Assembly: GCF_001613935.1 (NCBI RefSeq)
Contig: NZ_LQCI01000018.1
Coordinates: forward strand, 34,602-98,601
Reading direction: 5' to 3'
DNA length: 64,000 nt
Source of the DNA: Amycolatopsis regifaucium
GTDB taxonomy: Bacteria; Actinomycetota; Actinomycetes; Mycobacteriales; Pseudonocardiaceae
Shown here piece after piece: positions 1 through 8,531 of the stretch. The translations under genes were made by a program, and so were the position numbers. The stretch's first letter is position 1. Every line of letters begins with the position of its first letter. Under the pieces are notes generated by a model. That model was not told where the DNA came from. It was given only the letters and a program-made list of their open reading frames with translations, and ran no database searches.

Positions 1-758
1 TTCAACTGGATCGGCACCATGTGGAAAGGGCAGCTGACCTTCGAGTCACCGATGCTGTGGTCGGTCGGGTTCATGGTGACGTTCCTGCTCGGCGGGCTGA
101 CCGGGATCATCCTCGCCTCGCCGCCGCTGGACTTCCACATCCACGACACCTACTTCGTGGTGGCGCATTTCCACTACGTCCTGTTCGGCACCATCGTCTT
201 CGCCACCTTCGCCGGCATCTACTTCTGGTTCCCCAAGATCACCGGCCGGATGATGGACGAGCGGCTCGCGAAATGGCATTTCTGGACCACGTTCATCGGC
301 TTCCACGTCACCTTCCTGGTCCAGCACTGGCTCGGTAACGCCGGTATGCCCCGCCGCTATGCGGATTACCTGCACAGCGACCAGTTCACCGGCATGCACA
401 TGGTCTCGACGATCGGTGCCTTCCTGCTGGGTCTGTCCGTGCTGCCCTTCATTGGAACGTGTTCAAAAGCTACCGCTACGGCGAACCGGTCGACGTCGAC
501 GATCCCTGGGGCTTCGGGAACTCACTGGAATGGGCCACCACCAGCCCGCCGCCCAGGCACAACTTCCTGGAACTGCCCCGCATCCGCTCCGAACGCCCGG
601 CCTTCGAACTCCACTACCCCCACATGATCGGACGTATCCGCGACGAAGCACATCGCACGACGGGACACCCCAAGGGCGTCGCCGATCCCGCCGAACTCGC
701 CGCCTCCGCCACCCAGCCCGACGACCAAGGCCCCAGCAACGACCCGCGCGGACGCTGA
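1..758 (+). pseudogene. ctaD: Cytochrome c oxidase subunit I (C-terminal part, frameshifted)
   Basis: C-terminal part of the haem-copper oxidase subunit that reduces O2 in the aa3-type respiratory complex in the membrane; the N-terminus lies outside the window. The reading frame is open from base 1 (FNWIGTMWKG) and holds late transmembrane helices with HDTYFVVAHFHYV, the conserved segment next to the haem/CuB site. Near 452 the frame breaks: ATTGGAACGTG stands where ATCTGGAACGTG (I-W-N-V) is expected, so one base is missing. The normal C-terminus continues in the third frame (NVFKSYRYGEPVDVDDPWG) to a stop at 756-758. Codon use stays normal on both sides, so this is either a very recent mutation or a sequencing error. 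Actinobacteria often carry several ctaD copies, which would make loss of one tolerable. Confidence 0.88.
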
Positions 759-801
759 CCCGCGAACCATGACCACAGGACAGAAGGCCCCGCCGGGCTC
801 T

Positions 802-1137
802 TCACGCCGATTCGGTGACCAGCTCTCGATCGGTCCCGTGCCGCAAGCGCCCGCGTAGTTCGGGGACGAAGGAGGGATCGGCGTAGGCCAACGTCTCGAG
901 GTCGACCTCTCGCGGTATCGGCGTCTCGGCCGGGAGCAGCGAGTCGAGGACCAGCCCGGCCGCGCACAGCGCCAGTGCGTCGTCCTCCGCCGACAGGTCC
1001 ACCGCCGCGCGCAGCCACGGTGTCAGCACCACCTCGAACGTCCCGGCGCCCGAACCTCGGCAGCAGTACTCCACCCGGTACCGGGACCGCTCGACGAACC
1101 GAACCTGCCAAACCGCTCCCGCCGTGCTCCGCGTCAT
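802..1137 (-). CDS. Hypothetical protein, 111 aa
   Basis: A small soluble protein I cannot assign to a family. It has a mixed composition (VRFVERSRYRVEYCCRG early, then an acidic middle and an arginine-rich end), no signal peptide and no membrane segment. Codon third positions are GC-rich as in neighbouring genes. It converges on the broken ctaD gene and lies downstream of the metallo-hydrolase. The start at 1137 is the first ATG in this frame without overlap to neighbours; a longer overlapping frame on the same strand has no recognisable content. Confidence 0.45.
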   Translation of the reverse strand: MTRSTAGAVWQVRFVERSRYRVEYCCRGSGAGTFEVVLTPWLRAAVDLSAEDDALALCAAGLVLDSLLPAETPIPREVDLETLAYADPSFVPELRGRLRHGTDRELVTESA

Positions 1138-1178
1138 GCCTGCCCATACCCCGTCACACGGCCGTCAAACAGACGGCG

Positions 1179-1919
1179 TCACGACGGACCACGCCGCCGC
1201 GCGAGTTCGACCATCTTCTCGGCGCCTTCGGTCCAGGCCGGGCCATGCCCGACGAGGACCGTGCGCGCGCCCGTCCTCGCGATCAAATCCAGCGATTCGA
1301 GTGCCCGTTCCTCGTCCACGGTCGCGGCGCCGGACACGATCCGCGGCCCGGTCGCCGCGCGGTACGGGTCGAAGGTGACGACGGCGTCTCCGGCGATGAC
1401 GGCGTCGCGGTCGGGGAAATGCAGGGCACAGTGCCCGAGCGTGTGGCCGGGGGTGAACAGCACCCGCGGACTGCCCGGAACCGGCAGGACTTCCGTCCGG
1501 ATCCGCTCGACCTTCCGCACCGGCTTCGGCCACCACGCCCGGCGGGCGAGCAGACCCGCCACGACCGGCAGGGCCTGTACCTGGGTCAGCAGATACGCGA
1601 TCAGCGGCCGCGCGCGGCCGTACTGCCGGGGATGCCGGGTCAGCGGCACGTCGTTCTCGTGGATGTACACCGGCACACCGAGTTCGGCTCGGACGCGCTC
1701 GGCGATGCCGAGATGGTCGAAGTGCCCGTGGGTCAGCACCAGTGCCTCGATGTCGCCAAGACGGCGGCCCAGTTCGCTCAACGCCGCCTCGAGTACTCGC
1801 CAGGACGTGGGGAGCCCGGCATCGACGAGCAGCAGCCTGCCTTCGTCCTCGACGAGGAAGAAATTAGTGTGCGACTCGGTGACGCAATGGATTCCCGGCG
1901 CGACGTTCGGAATCAGCAT
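1179..1919 (-). CDS. MBL-fold metallo-hydrolase
   Basis: Metallo-beta-lactamase-fold hydrolase of 246 aa, probably cytoplasmic; the substrate is unknown. The zinc motif HGHFDH is at residues 64-69, followed by a third histidine in PGHTLGHCALHF, an aspartate in GDAVV and a final histidine in LVGHGPAW, so the usual set of metal ligands is complete. The order and spacing resemble glyoxalase II-like and quorum-quenching lactonase-like enzymes, but no subfamily can be fixed from sequence reading alone. It starts 7 bases inside the end of the upstream glycosyltransferase gene, so the two are probably translated together. Confidence 0.85.
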   Translation of the reverse strand: MLIPNVAPGIHCVTESHTNFFLVEDEGRLLLVDAGLPTSWRVLEAALSELGRRLGDIEALVLTHGHFDHLGIAERVRAELGVPVYIHENDVPLTRHPRQYGRARPLIAYLLTQVQALPVVAGLLARRAWWPKPVRKVERIRTEVLPVPGSPRVLFTPGHTLGHCALHFPDRDAVIAGDAVVTFDPYRAATGPRIVSGAATVDEERALESLDLIARTGARTVLVGHGPAWTEGAEKMVELARRRGPS

Positions 1920-2938
1920 GGACGGCGGATACCCCGGCTTCTCCCGTCCATACCCGCACCGGACGAGACCTGTCGCGACTTTCCGCGCAGCGAGGCGACC
2001 GAATGAGCGGCGACCCGGAGCCTGCCGTCCCGATAGGCGACACCACCACGCAGCACCCGCGTGGCCACCGCGAGCCAGCTACAGATTCCTCGCTCGACGA
2101 GCCACACCGGCACCCACAGCGCGCTGTCGGCCGGGAACACCTCCGCTCCCCCGGCGCGCCGTCGTCCTGCCTCCCCCAGCAGGATCGCCGCGAGCACCAG
2201 CCCACCGAGAGCGCTACGGCTCCGGCGGGCCGCTGCCATGGTTACCGGGACGATCGCCAGCTCGGCGACCAGCCGCCATGGCTGGGCGAGACTGTCATAG
2301 GCCTGCCTGATCCGCTGCGACGCGAAAGTGCCCGCCTCCGGCGGCAGGCGCCGGACCAGCGGCGAGCGAAGACAGCGGACGACGCCACCACGCGCACGCA
2401 CCGTCCGGATCAGCTCGAGGTTCTCGAACAGCACATCACCGTCGTAACAACCGAACCGGTAGAACGCTTCACGGCGAACGGCGAGCGTTCCGGGGTAATC
2501 GTGCCCGACAGCCCGGTTGAGCAGGCTCCGGGCGGTGTCCCACCGGCAATGCCAAGGCAGGGGCCGGAAGTAATTCTGGGGTACCACGAGGTCGGCGTCG
2601 TCGAGTGCTCTGGTCACCTCGGCGAGCGTGACGGCGTCGTACCGCACGTCGTCGTCGGCGATGATCACCCGGCTCGCCCGCACCTGGCGCAAGCCGGTGC
2701 GCACACCGGCCACCTTTCCGTTCGCGCACCGCAGCGCCGGATCCGGCCGCAGATGCCCGACCCATTCACTCCAGGCGCGCCGGTGCCGTTCGAACCACGG
2801 CGACGCGGAGCCATCGACGACCATGACCTCCGCACGGGCCGAAAGCCACCGCAGATACCCCGTCAGCTCGGTGAGATCCGTGTCGCGGTCGCACCGCAAC
2901 GGCAGGACGTAAGCCGGCTTGTCCGTCGGTGTGGTCAC
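1913..2938 (-). CDS. Family 2-like glycosyltransferase
   Basis: Putative GT-A glycosyltransferase of 341 aa. The N-terminal half has the nucleotide-sugar fold: a beta strand ending in VVDGS (residues 40-44) and a metal-binding DDD in VIIADDDVRYD (95-97), followed by an acceptor-side region with HDYPGTLAVRREAFYRFGCYDG. The C-terminal third has hydrophobic stretches (VAELAIVPVTMAA, SALGGLVLAAILL, ALWVPVWLVERG) that may place it at the membrane. Start is GTG at 2938, where a short palindrome (GGTGTG/CACACC) overlaps the start codon. It forms a two-gene operon with the MBL hydrolase. The sugar donor and acceptor are unknown. Confidence 0.75.
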   Translation of the reverse strand: MTTPTDKPAYVLPLRCDRDTDLTELTGYLRWLSARAEVMVVDGSASPWFERHRRAWSEWVGHLRPDPALRCANGKVAGVRTGLRQVRASRVIIADDDVRYDAVTLAEVTRALDDADLVVPQNYFRPLPWHCRWDTARSLLNRAVGHDYPGTLAVRREAFYRFGCYDGDVLFENLELIRTVRARGGVVRCLRSPLVRRLPPEAGTFASQRIRQAYDSLAQPWRLVAELAIVPVTMAAARRSRSALGGLVLAAILLGEAGRRRAGGAEVFPADSALWVPVWLVERGICSWLAVATRVLRGGVAYRDGRLRVAAHSVASLRGKSRQVSSGAGMDGRSRGIRRPC

Positions 2939-3129
2939 ACCACGGGATATCCCGCGGTGCCCCGCTTACACCCGCCGCGGGTTTGCCCGGCGATCACCCG
3001 GGCACCCCAACGCCAGGCCACGAGAGCGTCGGCACGGCGACCGCGGCCGAGGGGAGCCAGCCGCTCCGGCACGGAGTCGCCGAGCAGACGCCGAATCGCG
3101 CTCTGCGTTGAACTCGCCCTGACCGAGGA

Positions 3130-3438
3130 GCCTTCACGCACGAGCTGCGCCGGTTCTACCCGTTCGCACCGTTCATCGGTGGCCGCGCGGTGAAGAAGCT
3201 GACCTGGAACGGCGACCTCCTCCCGGAACACGCGATGGTCCTCCTCGACCTGGGGGCAGAACCACGACGAAGAGCTGTGGGGAGATCCGTACACATTCCT
3301 CCCCGATCGGTTCCTCGGCCACGACATCGGCTCCTTCGAACTCGTGCCGCAGGGCGCCGGTGCCTCAGCAGGACCTGGACATCTCCCTGCGGCGGATCCC
3401 GGCACGGCCCGAAGAGCGGGCTCGTCCTGGAATTTTCG
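3130..3438 (+). pseudogene. Remnant of a CYP152-type cytochrome P450 (fatty-acid peroxygenase)
   Basis: A decayed C-terminal piece of a peroxide-using P450. Frame 1 from 3130 reads AFTHELRRFYPFAPFIGG, then VKKLTWNGDLLPEHAMVLLDL. Near 3250 the frame shifts to GQNHDEELWGDPYTFLPDRF and FELVPQGAG, and near 3360 to QQDLDISLRRIPARP, then a further one-base shift gives KSGLVLEF. These blocks match the order of CYP152 enzymes (RRFYPF, LLDLYGTNHD, FxPxRF, PQGGG, QDLxxSLxRxPxxPKSG). The stretch with the haem-ligand cysteine between PQGAG and QQDL is deleted, the N-terminal two thirds are absent, and there are at least three frame changes. It cannot encode a working enzyme. Confidence 0.75.
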
Positions 3439-3531
3439 CTCGAGGAAGTCCGCGAACCTGGGGGTTGGGCGCTTCCTTGTGTTCCCTGGAAAACACGTTT
3501 ACCCGCCGCCGCCCGGGGCATCCGTCGCTCA

Positions 3532-3839
3532 TGCCGGCCTGGTGGAAGCGTGCGACCTCGAAGTCGTACGGCAGAACGATTCTGTTCCTGGGCGACCGAA
3601 CCGCCCTCGGAGAGATCATCAGCGCCGTGACGGCTCGGGGCTTCGGGACCGTCGAGATCCCTCATCCCGCGCTGATCTGCGCTGTGGCCGACGACGTCGT
3701 GCTCAGCGGTCGTGGCAGCCGAGCCGATACCTCGAAACTCCTTCGAGTGCGCGAGCTGGACATACCGTGCCTGACCCCAGAGCAAGCTTTGGTCTGGCTC
3801 GACGAGCTCCGCGCTGGTGGCCATCTGGCGTCGGCCTGA
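3532..3839 (+). CDS. Small protein with BRCT-like pattern, possibly a fragment
   Basis: About 102 aa from the ATG at 3532. After an N-terminal MPAWWKR stretch comes RTILFLGDRTALGE, then VADDVVLSGRGSRADTSKLLRVRELDIPCLTPEQALVWLDEL. The order (beta strand with GD, a middle strand with DxVV, S-K-x-x-x-A/R-R-E-L-x-I-P, final helix) is that of BRCT-like modules found at the end of exonucleases and ligases, but the match is loose. It directly follows the P450 remnant and has no clear ribosome binding site, so it may be a leftover of a larger gene. Function not assigned. Confidence 0.35.
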
Positions 3840-3946
3840 GATCCGGCGCACCTTCGTACCGAAGATTTCCCACGGGAACGTGTCGCTCGTGGAGGCCGGG
3901 GTATCCATCACCGGTCGGCTAGACAGAACGAGTTCAGGAGGTATAC

Positions 3947-4189
3947 ATGGCCACCGGTGAAACCGGTTTCGACGACGTCAGCTTCGACCTCGTCTCCGTG
4001 CAGTACCACGCGTTGAAGGCAGGACACGATTACGGCCAATACGTCCGGGACGCCGAAAACGCGGGACGCCAGGACATCGCCGATTTCTTCCGAAAGGTCA
4101 TGGAAGAGGATTCGGCACGCGCGAAGCAGTGTCACGAATACTTGAAGGATCTGTCCGGCACTTCGGCCTCCGGACCCGCGGTCTCCTGA
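3947..4189 (+). CDS. Small helical protein, ferritin-like pattern, 80 aa
   Basis: A small, acidic, probably all-helical cytoplasmic protein. The segment VQYHALKAGHDYGQYVRDAENAGRQDIADFFRKVMEEDSARAKQCHEYL has the heptad-like spacing of short actinobacterial proteins that resemble half of a ferritin-like four-helix bundle; whether it binds metal is unknown. An excellent ribosome binding site (AGGAGG, 6 bases before ATG) fixes the start. It is monocistronic, and 240 bases without a gene follow it. Confidence 0.7.
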   Translation: MATGETGFDDVSFDLVSVQYHALKAGHDYGQYVRDAENAGRQDIADFFRKVMEEDSARAKQCHEYLKDLSGTSASGPAVS

Positions 4190-4427
4190 CAGCGCCGGGT
4201 CTGAGCGCGTCGAGGAACGATTTCGCCGTGCTCAAGACCTCGGGGAGGCACACCGGCCCTCGGCGCGGTTTGGGCCGATCCAGAGCGGGTAGCCGCTCAT
4301 CGAGTCCCGACAGCGGTGGGCGGTGTGCACAGCACGTACCCCACGGCCCCTCAGGACGGCCGGCTTTCCGTTGGCGAGGGTAGAACTCCCCGGCGGAGAG
4401 CCGGCCGTTCGCCGCGACCAGCGGCGA

Positions 4428-4703
4428 TCATCGACAGTGGCGACTTGCGTCAAACTCCGCGACCGCGAGCAGATCCGTCCCGATCTCGGTGATCAGGCGC
4501 AGCACGGAGGAATTGTCCGGGGGTGTTGACCAATTGGGCGGTGATGGCGGCCGACGCACCTCCTCGGCGTGCGAACCACCCCGCAACGCCAGAATCGCCG
4601 CGTCCACCTGGTCAAGGGTCTCCACGCAGGCGAGACAAACGGTCTGTGCCCAGCTGTCACGGCGACCGGCCACGTCCTCAGCGGAGGTGATGGCCCGCCA
4701 CAA
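4428..4703 (-). CDS. Hypothetical protein, 91 aa
   Basis: Unassigned small protein. RRDSWAQTVCLACVETLDQVDAAILALRGG and SSVLRLITEIGTDLLAVAEFDA look like two amphipathic helices separated by a proline-rich link (RRPPSPPNWSTPPDNS). Codon use is compatible with coding. It lies downstream of the small membrane protein gene on the same strand. No signal peptide or membrane segment is visible. The start is uncertain. Confidence 0.4.
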   Translation of the reverse strand: MWRAITSAEDVAGRRDSWAQTVCLACVETLDQVDAAILALRGGSHAEEVRRPPSPPNWSTPPDNSSVLRLITEIGTDLLAVAEFDASRHCR

Positions 4704-4773
4704 GGGTCCCCGATGCCGCCCATCCGCCGCCGTGCTCCCTTGTCCGCCGTGGCAGCTTCATCCCGATGGCACT

Positions 4774-5031
4774 TCAACGCCGGGAGAGCACTCGCTTCGC
4801 CAGCCACCCGGCGTAAACGGCCAGCCCGGCGGCGCCGGCCTTCCGCGTGGGCCGGGCCGCGATCGCCAGTCCGATGGCGAGTTCGGTGGCACCGTTGCGA
4901 TAGGTCCAGTTGCGGACGTCGTCCGCGAACGCCATCCGCGTCACGGGTTCGAAGGCCGCCGGGGCGGCGAAGTGGGCGAGACCGGTCGCGGCGATGGTGA
5001 GGCCGAGGACCTGGCCGGTGCGTGCGGACAT
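4774..5031 (-). CDS. Small membrane protein, 85 aa
   Basis: Integral membrane protein with about three short hydrophobic segments (VLGLTIAATGLAHFAAP, GATELAIGLAIAA, AAGLAVYAGWLAKRVL) and an arginine-rich end. The pattern (helix, FxPVTRMAFADDVRNWTYRNGATELAIGL, helix, glycine-rich helix) is that of small DoxX/DUF4267-like actinobacterial proteins. It follows the diiron oxygenase gene by 24 bases on the same strand and probably belongs to that operon. Role unknown. Confidence 0.6.
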   Translation of the reverse strand: MSARTGQVLGLTIAATGLAHFAAPAAFEPVTRMAFADDVRNWTYRNGATELAIGLAIAARPTRKAGAAGLAVYAGWLAKRVLSRR

Positions 5032-5055
5032 GGGGTTGCCTTCCTGGGTATTCGT

Positions 5056-5946
5056 TCAGTCGAGGACGCCTGCGCGGCGCCACAGCCGACGGCTGGGGCC
5101 GCCGATGAGGCCGATTTCGGTGAAGTGGTCGACGGCCTTGGCCGCCCACGTCGCCTTGGTCCGGCGCCAATGCGGGTTCGCGGCGGCGACCTGGCGGGCT
5201 TCGCGGGGGTCCAGTCCGACAGCGGTGTAGGCCTTGGGGTGCAACAACTCCGACGTCGCGACATAGGCCATGGCGGCGATCGCCCATCGGATCAGCTCGC
5301 GGCCGATCCGCCCGTGGCGGGCCCAGGCCCGGCCCAGTTCGTCCTTGGCGAAGCTGATGTGGCGCGCCTCTTCGATGACGTGGATGCGGGAGATCATCCG
5401 GATCATCGGTTGGAGGCTGGAGTCGCGCATCATCTCGCGCTGCATGCCGTCGGCGAGTTCTTCGACGTAGATGGCTCCGGCGAACAGCAGCGCCGGGCCG
5501 CAGATCGCGCCGAAGACCTTGCCCGCGCGGTGCGCCGAGCGGCTCGGGCGCCGGACGACGCCGCCGGTCTTCGCGATCGAGCGGGCGAACATGGTGCTGT
5601 GACGGCATTCGTCGGCGATCTCGGTCAGCGCGTACTGGGCGTTGTGCGTGGTCGGATCGCTGTTGTAGACGTGGCGCACGAGGCCTTGCATCAGGATCAG
5701 CTCGAACCAGATACCCGACGCCGCCGCGGCCGCGGCCTCCTGACGGCTCAGTTCACCGCGCTGGGCTTCGTCGAGGCGTTCCCACAATTCGGTGCCGTAC
5801 AAGGAACAACGTTCCGGCGCCTTGCCGTACGCGCCCTCGACCAGCGGGGCCAGCCAGTCGACGTCGACGTCCGGGTCGTAGGAAAGCCGCGCGGAGGAAC
5901 GTTGCAGGCGTTCGGCGACTCGTTCGCTTTCGGTGTTCGCGGTCAT
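5056..5946 (-). CDS. AurF-type diiron oxygenase
   Basis: Soluble non-haem diiron protein of 296 aa, related to the p-aminobenzoate N-oxygenase AurF group. All seven expected ligands can be placed: E82 (WFELILM), E113 and H116 (DECRH), E162 (VEEL), then H189, E193 and H196 in IHVIEEARH; the last three have the same 4/3 spacing as in AurF. Family members oxidise amines or hydroxylate substrates; the substrate here is unknown. The start ATG at 5946 overlaps the stop of the upstream crotonase gene by 4 bases (ATGA). The operon order is TetR, crotonase, this gene, small membrane protein. Confidence 0.82.
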   Translation of the reverse strand: MTANTESERVAERLQRSSARLSYDPDVDVDWLAPLVEGAYGKAPERCSLYGTELWERLDEAQRGELSRQEAAAAAASGIWFELILMQGLVRHVYNSDPTTHNAQYALTEIADECRHSTMFARSIAKTGGVVRRPSRSAHRAGKVFGAICGPALLFAGAIYVEELADGMQREMMRDSSLQPMIRMISRIHVIEEARHISFAKDELGRAWARHGRIGRELIRWAIAAMAYVATSELLHPKAYTAVGLDPREARQVAAANPHWRRTKATWAAKAVDHFTEIGLIGGPSRRLWRRAGVLD

Positions 5947-6824
5947 GACGACCTCCTCGAATCGGTGCTGTCCGGCAGCGGTCCGCCGCCGTCCGGGATG
6001 ACCTGTCCGGAATCGCGATAGGCCACCGCCTCGTGGAAACCGTCGCGTTCGGCGAACTCGCGGAACCAGCGGCCTTCCGGGGTGTGCCGGGTGATGCCGT
6101 CGAAAAAGGTCGCGAGGGTCTGGGTGCCGGAGAGGCCCATGTTGTCGTAGGCCTGGTTGATCATCAGCTTCTGCATCACCAGCTGGTTCGTCGGCACGCC
6201 CGCCATCCGGTCGGCGAGTTCTTCGACAGCGGCTTCGAGCCGATCGGGTTCCACCGCGTCGAGCGCGAGTCCCCAGTCCGCCGCGGTAACGCCGTCGATG
6301 GTGTCGCCGGTGAGCAGCATCCGCTTCGCGCGCTGGGCACCGACGCGGTAGACCCACATCGCGGTCGTCGGGCAGCCCCACACCCGTGCGGGCGGATAAC
6401 CGATGCGCGCGTCGGACGCCATGATCAGCACGTCGCACGAGAGCGCGATGTCACTGCCACCGGCGATCGCGTGTCCCTGAACCTGGCAGATCGTGGGTTT
6501 CAGCGACCGCCACAGGCTGAAGAAGTCGTCGGTGTTGCGCTTCATCACCCGGTAGTCCTTGACCGGGTCCCAGACCGGGCCCTGGTTCCAGCGGCCTTCG
6601 CCGTCTCCCTCGGCGAACTGCTTGAGGTCGTAGCCGGCGCAGAACGACCGTCCCTCGCCGCGCACGACGATGACCCGGACCGCGTCGTCCTCGTTCGCCC
6701 GTTCCACGGCTCGGCGGATCTCGCCGGGCATGACGTCGTTGATCGCGTTGAGCCGCTCGGGGCGGTTCAACGTCAGGTAGGCCTTCCGGTCCTCGACGCG
6801 ATAAGTGAGCGTCTCAAAGGCCAT
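5943..6824 (-). CDS. Crotonase (enoyl-CoA hydratase/isomerase) family protein
   Basis: 293 aa acyl-CoA enzyme of the crotonase fold. The oxyanion-hole segments are present: GRSFCAGYDLKQF (about residues 59-70) and GHAIAGGSDIALSCD (117-131). The two catalytic glutamates of true hydratases are not conserved: the first position is D125 (AGGSDIAL) and the second falls at P145 (IGYPPARVWG). It may therefore be an isomerase, hydrolase or other crotonase rather than a hydratase. The C-terminus ends in a polar extension. The start at 6824 lies 11 bases inside the upstream TetR gene; the stop overlaps the diiron gene. Confidence 0.85.
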   Translation of the reverse strand: MAFETLTYRVEDRKAYLTLNRPERLNAINDVMPGEIRRAVERANEDDAVRVIVVRGEGRSFCAGYDLKQFAEGDGEGRWNQGPVWDPVKDYRVMKRNTDDFFSLWRSLKPTICQVQGHAIAGGSDIALSCDVLIMASDARIGYPPARVWGCPTTAMWVYRVGAQRAKRMLLTGDTIDGVTAADWGLALDAVEPDRLEAAVEELADRMAGVPTNQLVMQKLMINQAYDNMGLSGTQTLATFFDGITRHTPEGRWFREFAERDGFHEAVAYRDSGQVIPDGGGPLPDSTDSRRSS

Positions 6825-7440
6825 CGAAACCTCCCAGCGCGCGGAGGGTGAACGTGACCAGGTGCGGGATCGTGTCCGGGCCGCCGTCCCCGGCCAGCGG
6901 GCCGACCAGCATTTCGGCACCCGCGCCGACCAGCGCCGCCGCGGTCGCCTCCGCGTCCTGTGAAGGCAAGAGTCCCCTGGCGACGCCATCGGCGATATTC
7001 CTCGCGATGACCTCGCGGAACGCGCGGCGGAACACCAGCCGTTCGGCCTCCACCTCGGCGTCGACGGGTTCGGCCAGCAACGCGTACGCCAGCCGCGGGG
7101 CCTTCAACGCCCGGCCGGCGAACGTCTCGATCACCGCGACCACCCGTTCCCGGACGTCGCCCCGGGACGCTGCCGCCTCGACGGCGGCGACCTCCCGGGA
7201 GACCACTTCGCGGAAGACCTCGACGACCAGCTCGGCCTTGGACGGGAACTGCCGGTACACGCTGCCCGTGCCGACGCCCGCCCGCGCGGCGACCGCGGCC
7301 ATGGAGCACCCCGCGTATCCGGTTTCGGCCAGCAACGCGATGGCTGCGGCCAGGATCTCTCCGCGCTGAGAGTCCAGTCGCGCCTGCGTCTTCGGAGTAC
7401 GTCGGTACGGCACGCAAGGAGTGAAGCACGGATTCCGCAC
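6814..7440 (-). CDS. TetR-family transcriptional regulator
   Basis: 208 aa repressor-type regulator. The N-terminal helix-turn-helix reads ILAAAIALLAETGYAGCSMAAVAARAGVGTGSVYRQFPSKAELV, a textbook TetR DNA-binding domain; the C-terminal part is a helical ligand domain ending in MLVGPLAGDGGPDTI. It is the first gene of the overlapping crotonase/diiron operon, so it probably controls its own operon in response to an acyl-CoA or aromatic ligand (inference). The ATG at 7440 gives the length quoted; a GTG at about 7413 is an alternative start nearer the domain. Confidence 0.85.
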   Translation of the reverse strand: MRNPCFTPCVPYRRTPKTQARLDSQRGEILAAAIALLAETGYAGCSMAAVAARAGVGTGSVYRQFPSKAELVVEVFREVVSREVAAVEAAASRGDVRERVVAVIETFAGRALKAPRLAYALLAEPVDAEVEAERLVFRRAFREVIARNIADGVARGLLPSQDAEATAAALVGAGAEMLVGPLAGDGGPDTIPHLVTFTLRALGGFDGL

Positions 7441-7488
7441 TTCAGCAATGCCCGGCTCAGGTCGCCGCGAAGGGGCGGTTTCGCCCCA

Positions 7489-8415
7489 TCACTCCAGTTC
7501 CTCCATGAAGAGTTCGTGATCCACCGCGGTGGCCGCCACGAAGCCCATGGCCGCCGCGGTCACCACGAACGTCATGCCCGACGGGCTCGATTCACGCCGC
7601 GCCAGGTCACCGACCGCGTAGACCCCCGGTACGTCGGTCGATCCGACGTCGTCGATCCGGACACTGCCGTCCTCCAGCAGCACACAGCCCAGTTTCCGGG
7701 CGAGCGGGTCGGCCTGCTGCGTGGTGGCGTGCAGGAACACCGCCGCGCACGCCACCGGCTCGCCGTCGCGGAACGTCACCCGTTCGACCGCGTCGTCGGG
7801 TCCTTCCACGGCGAGCACCGGCTCCGTACGCACGCGGACGGCACGTTTGACCAGGATGGCCTCGTCCTCGCCGGACAACGGGATTCCGTTGGTGCACAAA
7901 GTGACTTCCGAACTCCATCCGGTCAGCTGAGCGGCGAACAACACGTCCTGGGATCCCTCGGTGGCCAGGACGGCCAAGGGTTGATCCCGGACTTCCCAGG
8001 CGTGGCAGTACGGGCAGCCGAGCACGCTCTTTCCCCAGCGTTCGGCCAGCCCCGCGATCCCGGGCAGGTCTTCGATCACTCCGGTGGCCAGCACGATCCG
8101 GCGCGCGTGTACCGAGTCGCCGTCCTCGAATCCGACGGTGAATCCGCCGCGTTCGCCACCGACGGCCCGGACCCGGGCCTCGCGCAGGTGGACCGTCGGA
8201 TATTCCCGCAGTTGCTCGCGACCGACCGTCCGCAGCGCGTCCGGGGTCATCCCGTCGCAGGCCAAGAGGCCGTGTACCCCCATGGCGGAGGAATTACGGC
8301 CCGCCCCGCCGTCGATCACCAGCGCGCTGCGCCGGGACCGGCCGAGCACCAGCGCGGCGCTCAGCCCGGCGGGTCCGGCTCCGATGATCACCGCGTCATA
8401 TCCGGCATCGCGCAC
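7489..8415 (-). CDS. Thioredoxin reductase-like FAD flavoprotein
   Basis: 308 aa NAD(P)H-dependent flavoprotein of the small pyridine nucleotide-disulfide oxidoreductase group. The FAD Rossmann motif IIGAGPAGLSAAL is at residues 10-22, a redox pair C134-P-Y-C137 sits in GCPYCHAW, and the second FAD motif VYAVGDLAR is near the end. CPYC in place of the classical CATC marks a thioredoxin-reductase-like group, so the partner may not be thioredoxin; no thioredoxin gene is adjacent. It is transcribed away from the phosphatase gene at 8532. Confidence 0.85.
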   Translation of the reverse strand: MRDAGYDAVIIGAGPAGLSAALVLGRSRRSALVIDGGAGRNSSAMGVHGLLACDGMTPDALRTVGREQLREYPTVHLREARVRAVGGERGGFTVGFEDGDSVHARRIVLATGVIEDLPGIAGLAERWGKSVLGCPYCHAWEVRDQPLAVLATEGSQDVLFAAQLTGWSSEVTLCTNGIPLSGEDEAILVKRAVRVRTEPVLAVEGPDDAVERVTFRDGEPVACAAVFLHATTQQADPLARKLGCVLLEDGSVRIDDVGSTDVPGVYAVGDLARRESSPSGMTFVVTAAAMGFVAATAVDHELFMEELE

Positions 8416-8531
8416 GACATGGCCTCTCTGTCCGGGAAGTCGGGCGCTCCCGCATACCCGCTCCGCGCCCGTTCACACCGGCACCTGGGCTTTCGTTTCA
8501 TCGCACGCGAACGGGGTAATGAGAGAGTGAG

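Noticed and set aside
3156..3911. A 251-codon minus-strand frame across the P450 remnant
   Set aside because: Low complexity, poor codon pattern, and it is antisense to identifiable P450 blocks.
4489..6021. A 510-codon plus-strand frame
   Set aside because: Antisense shadow of the diiron oxygenase and small genes; Gly/Arg/Asp-rich with no domain pattern.
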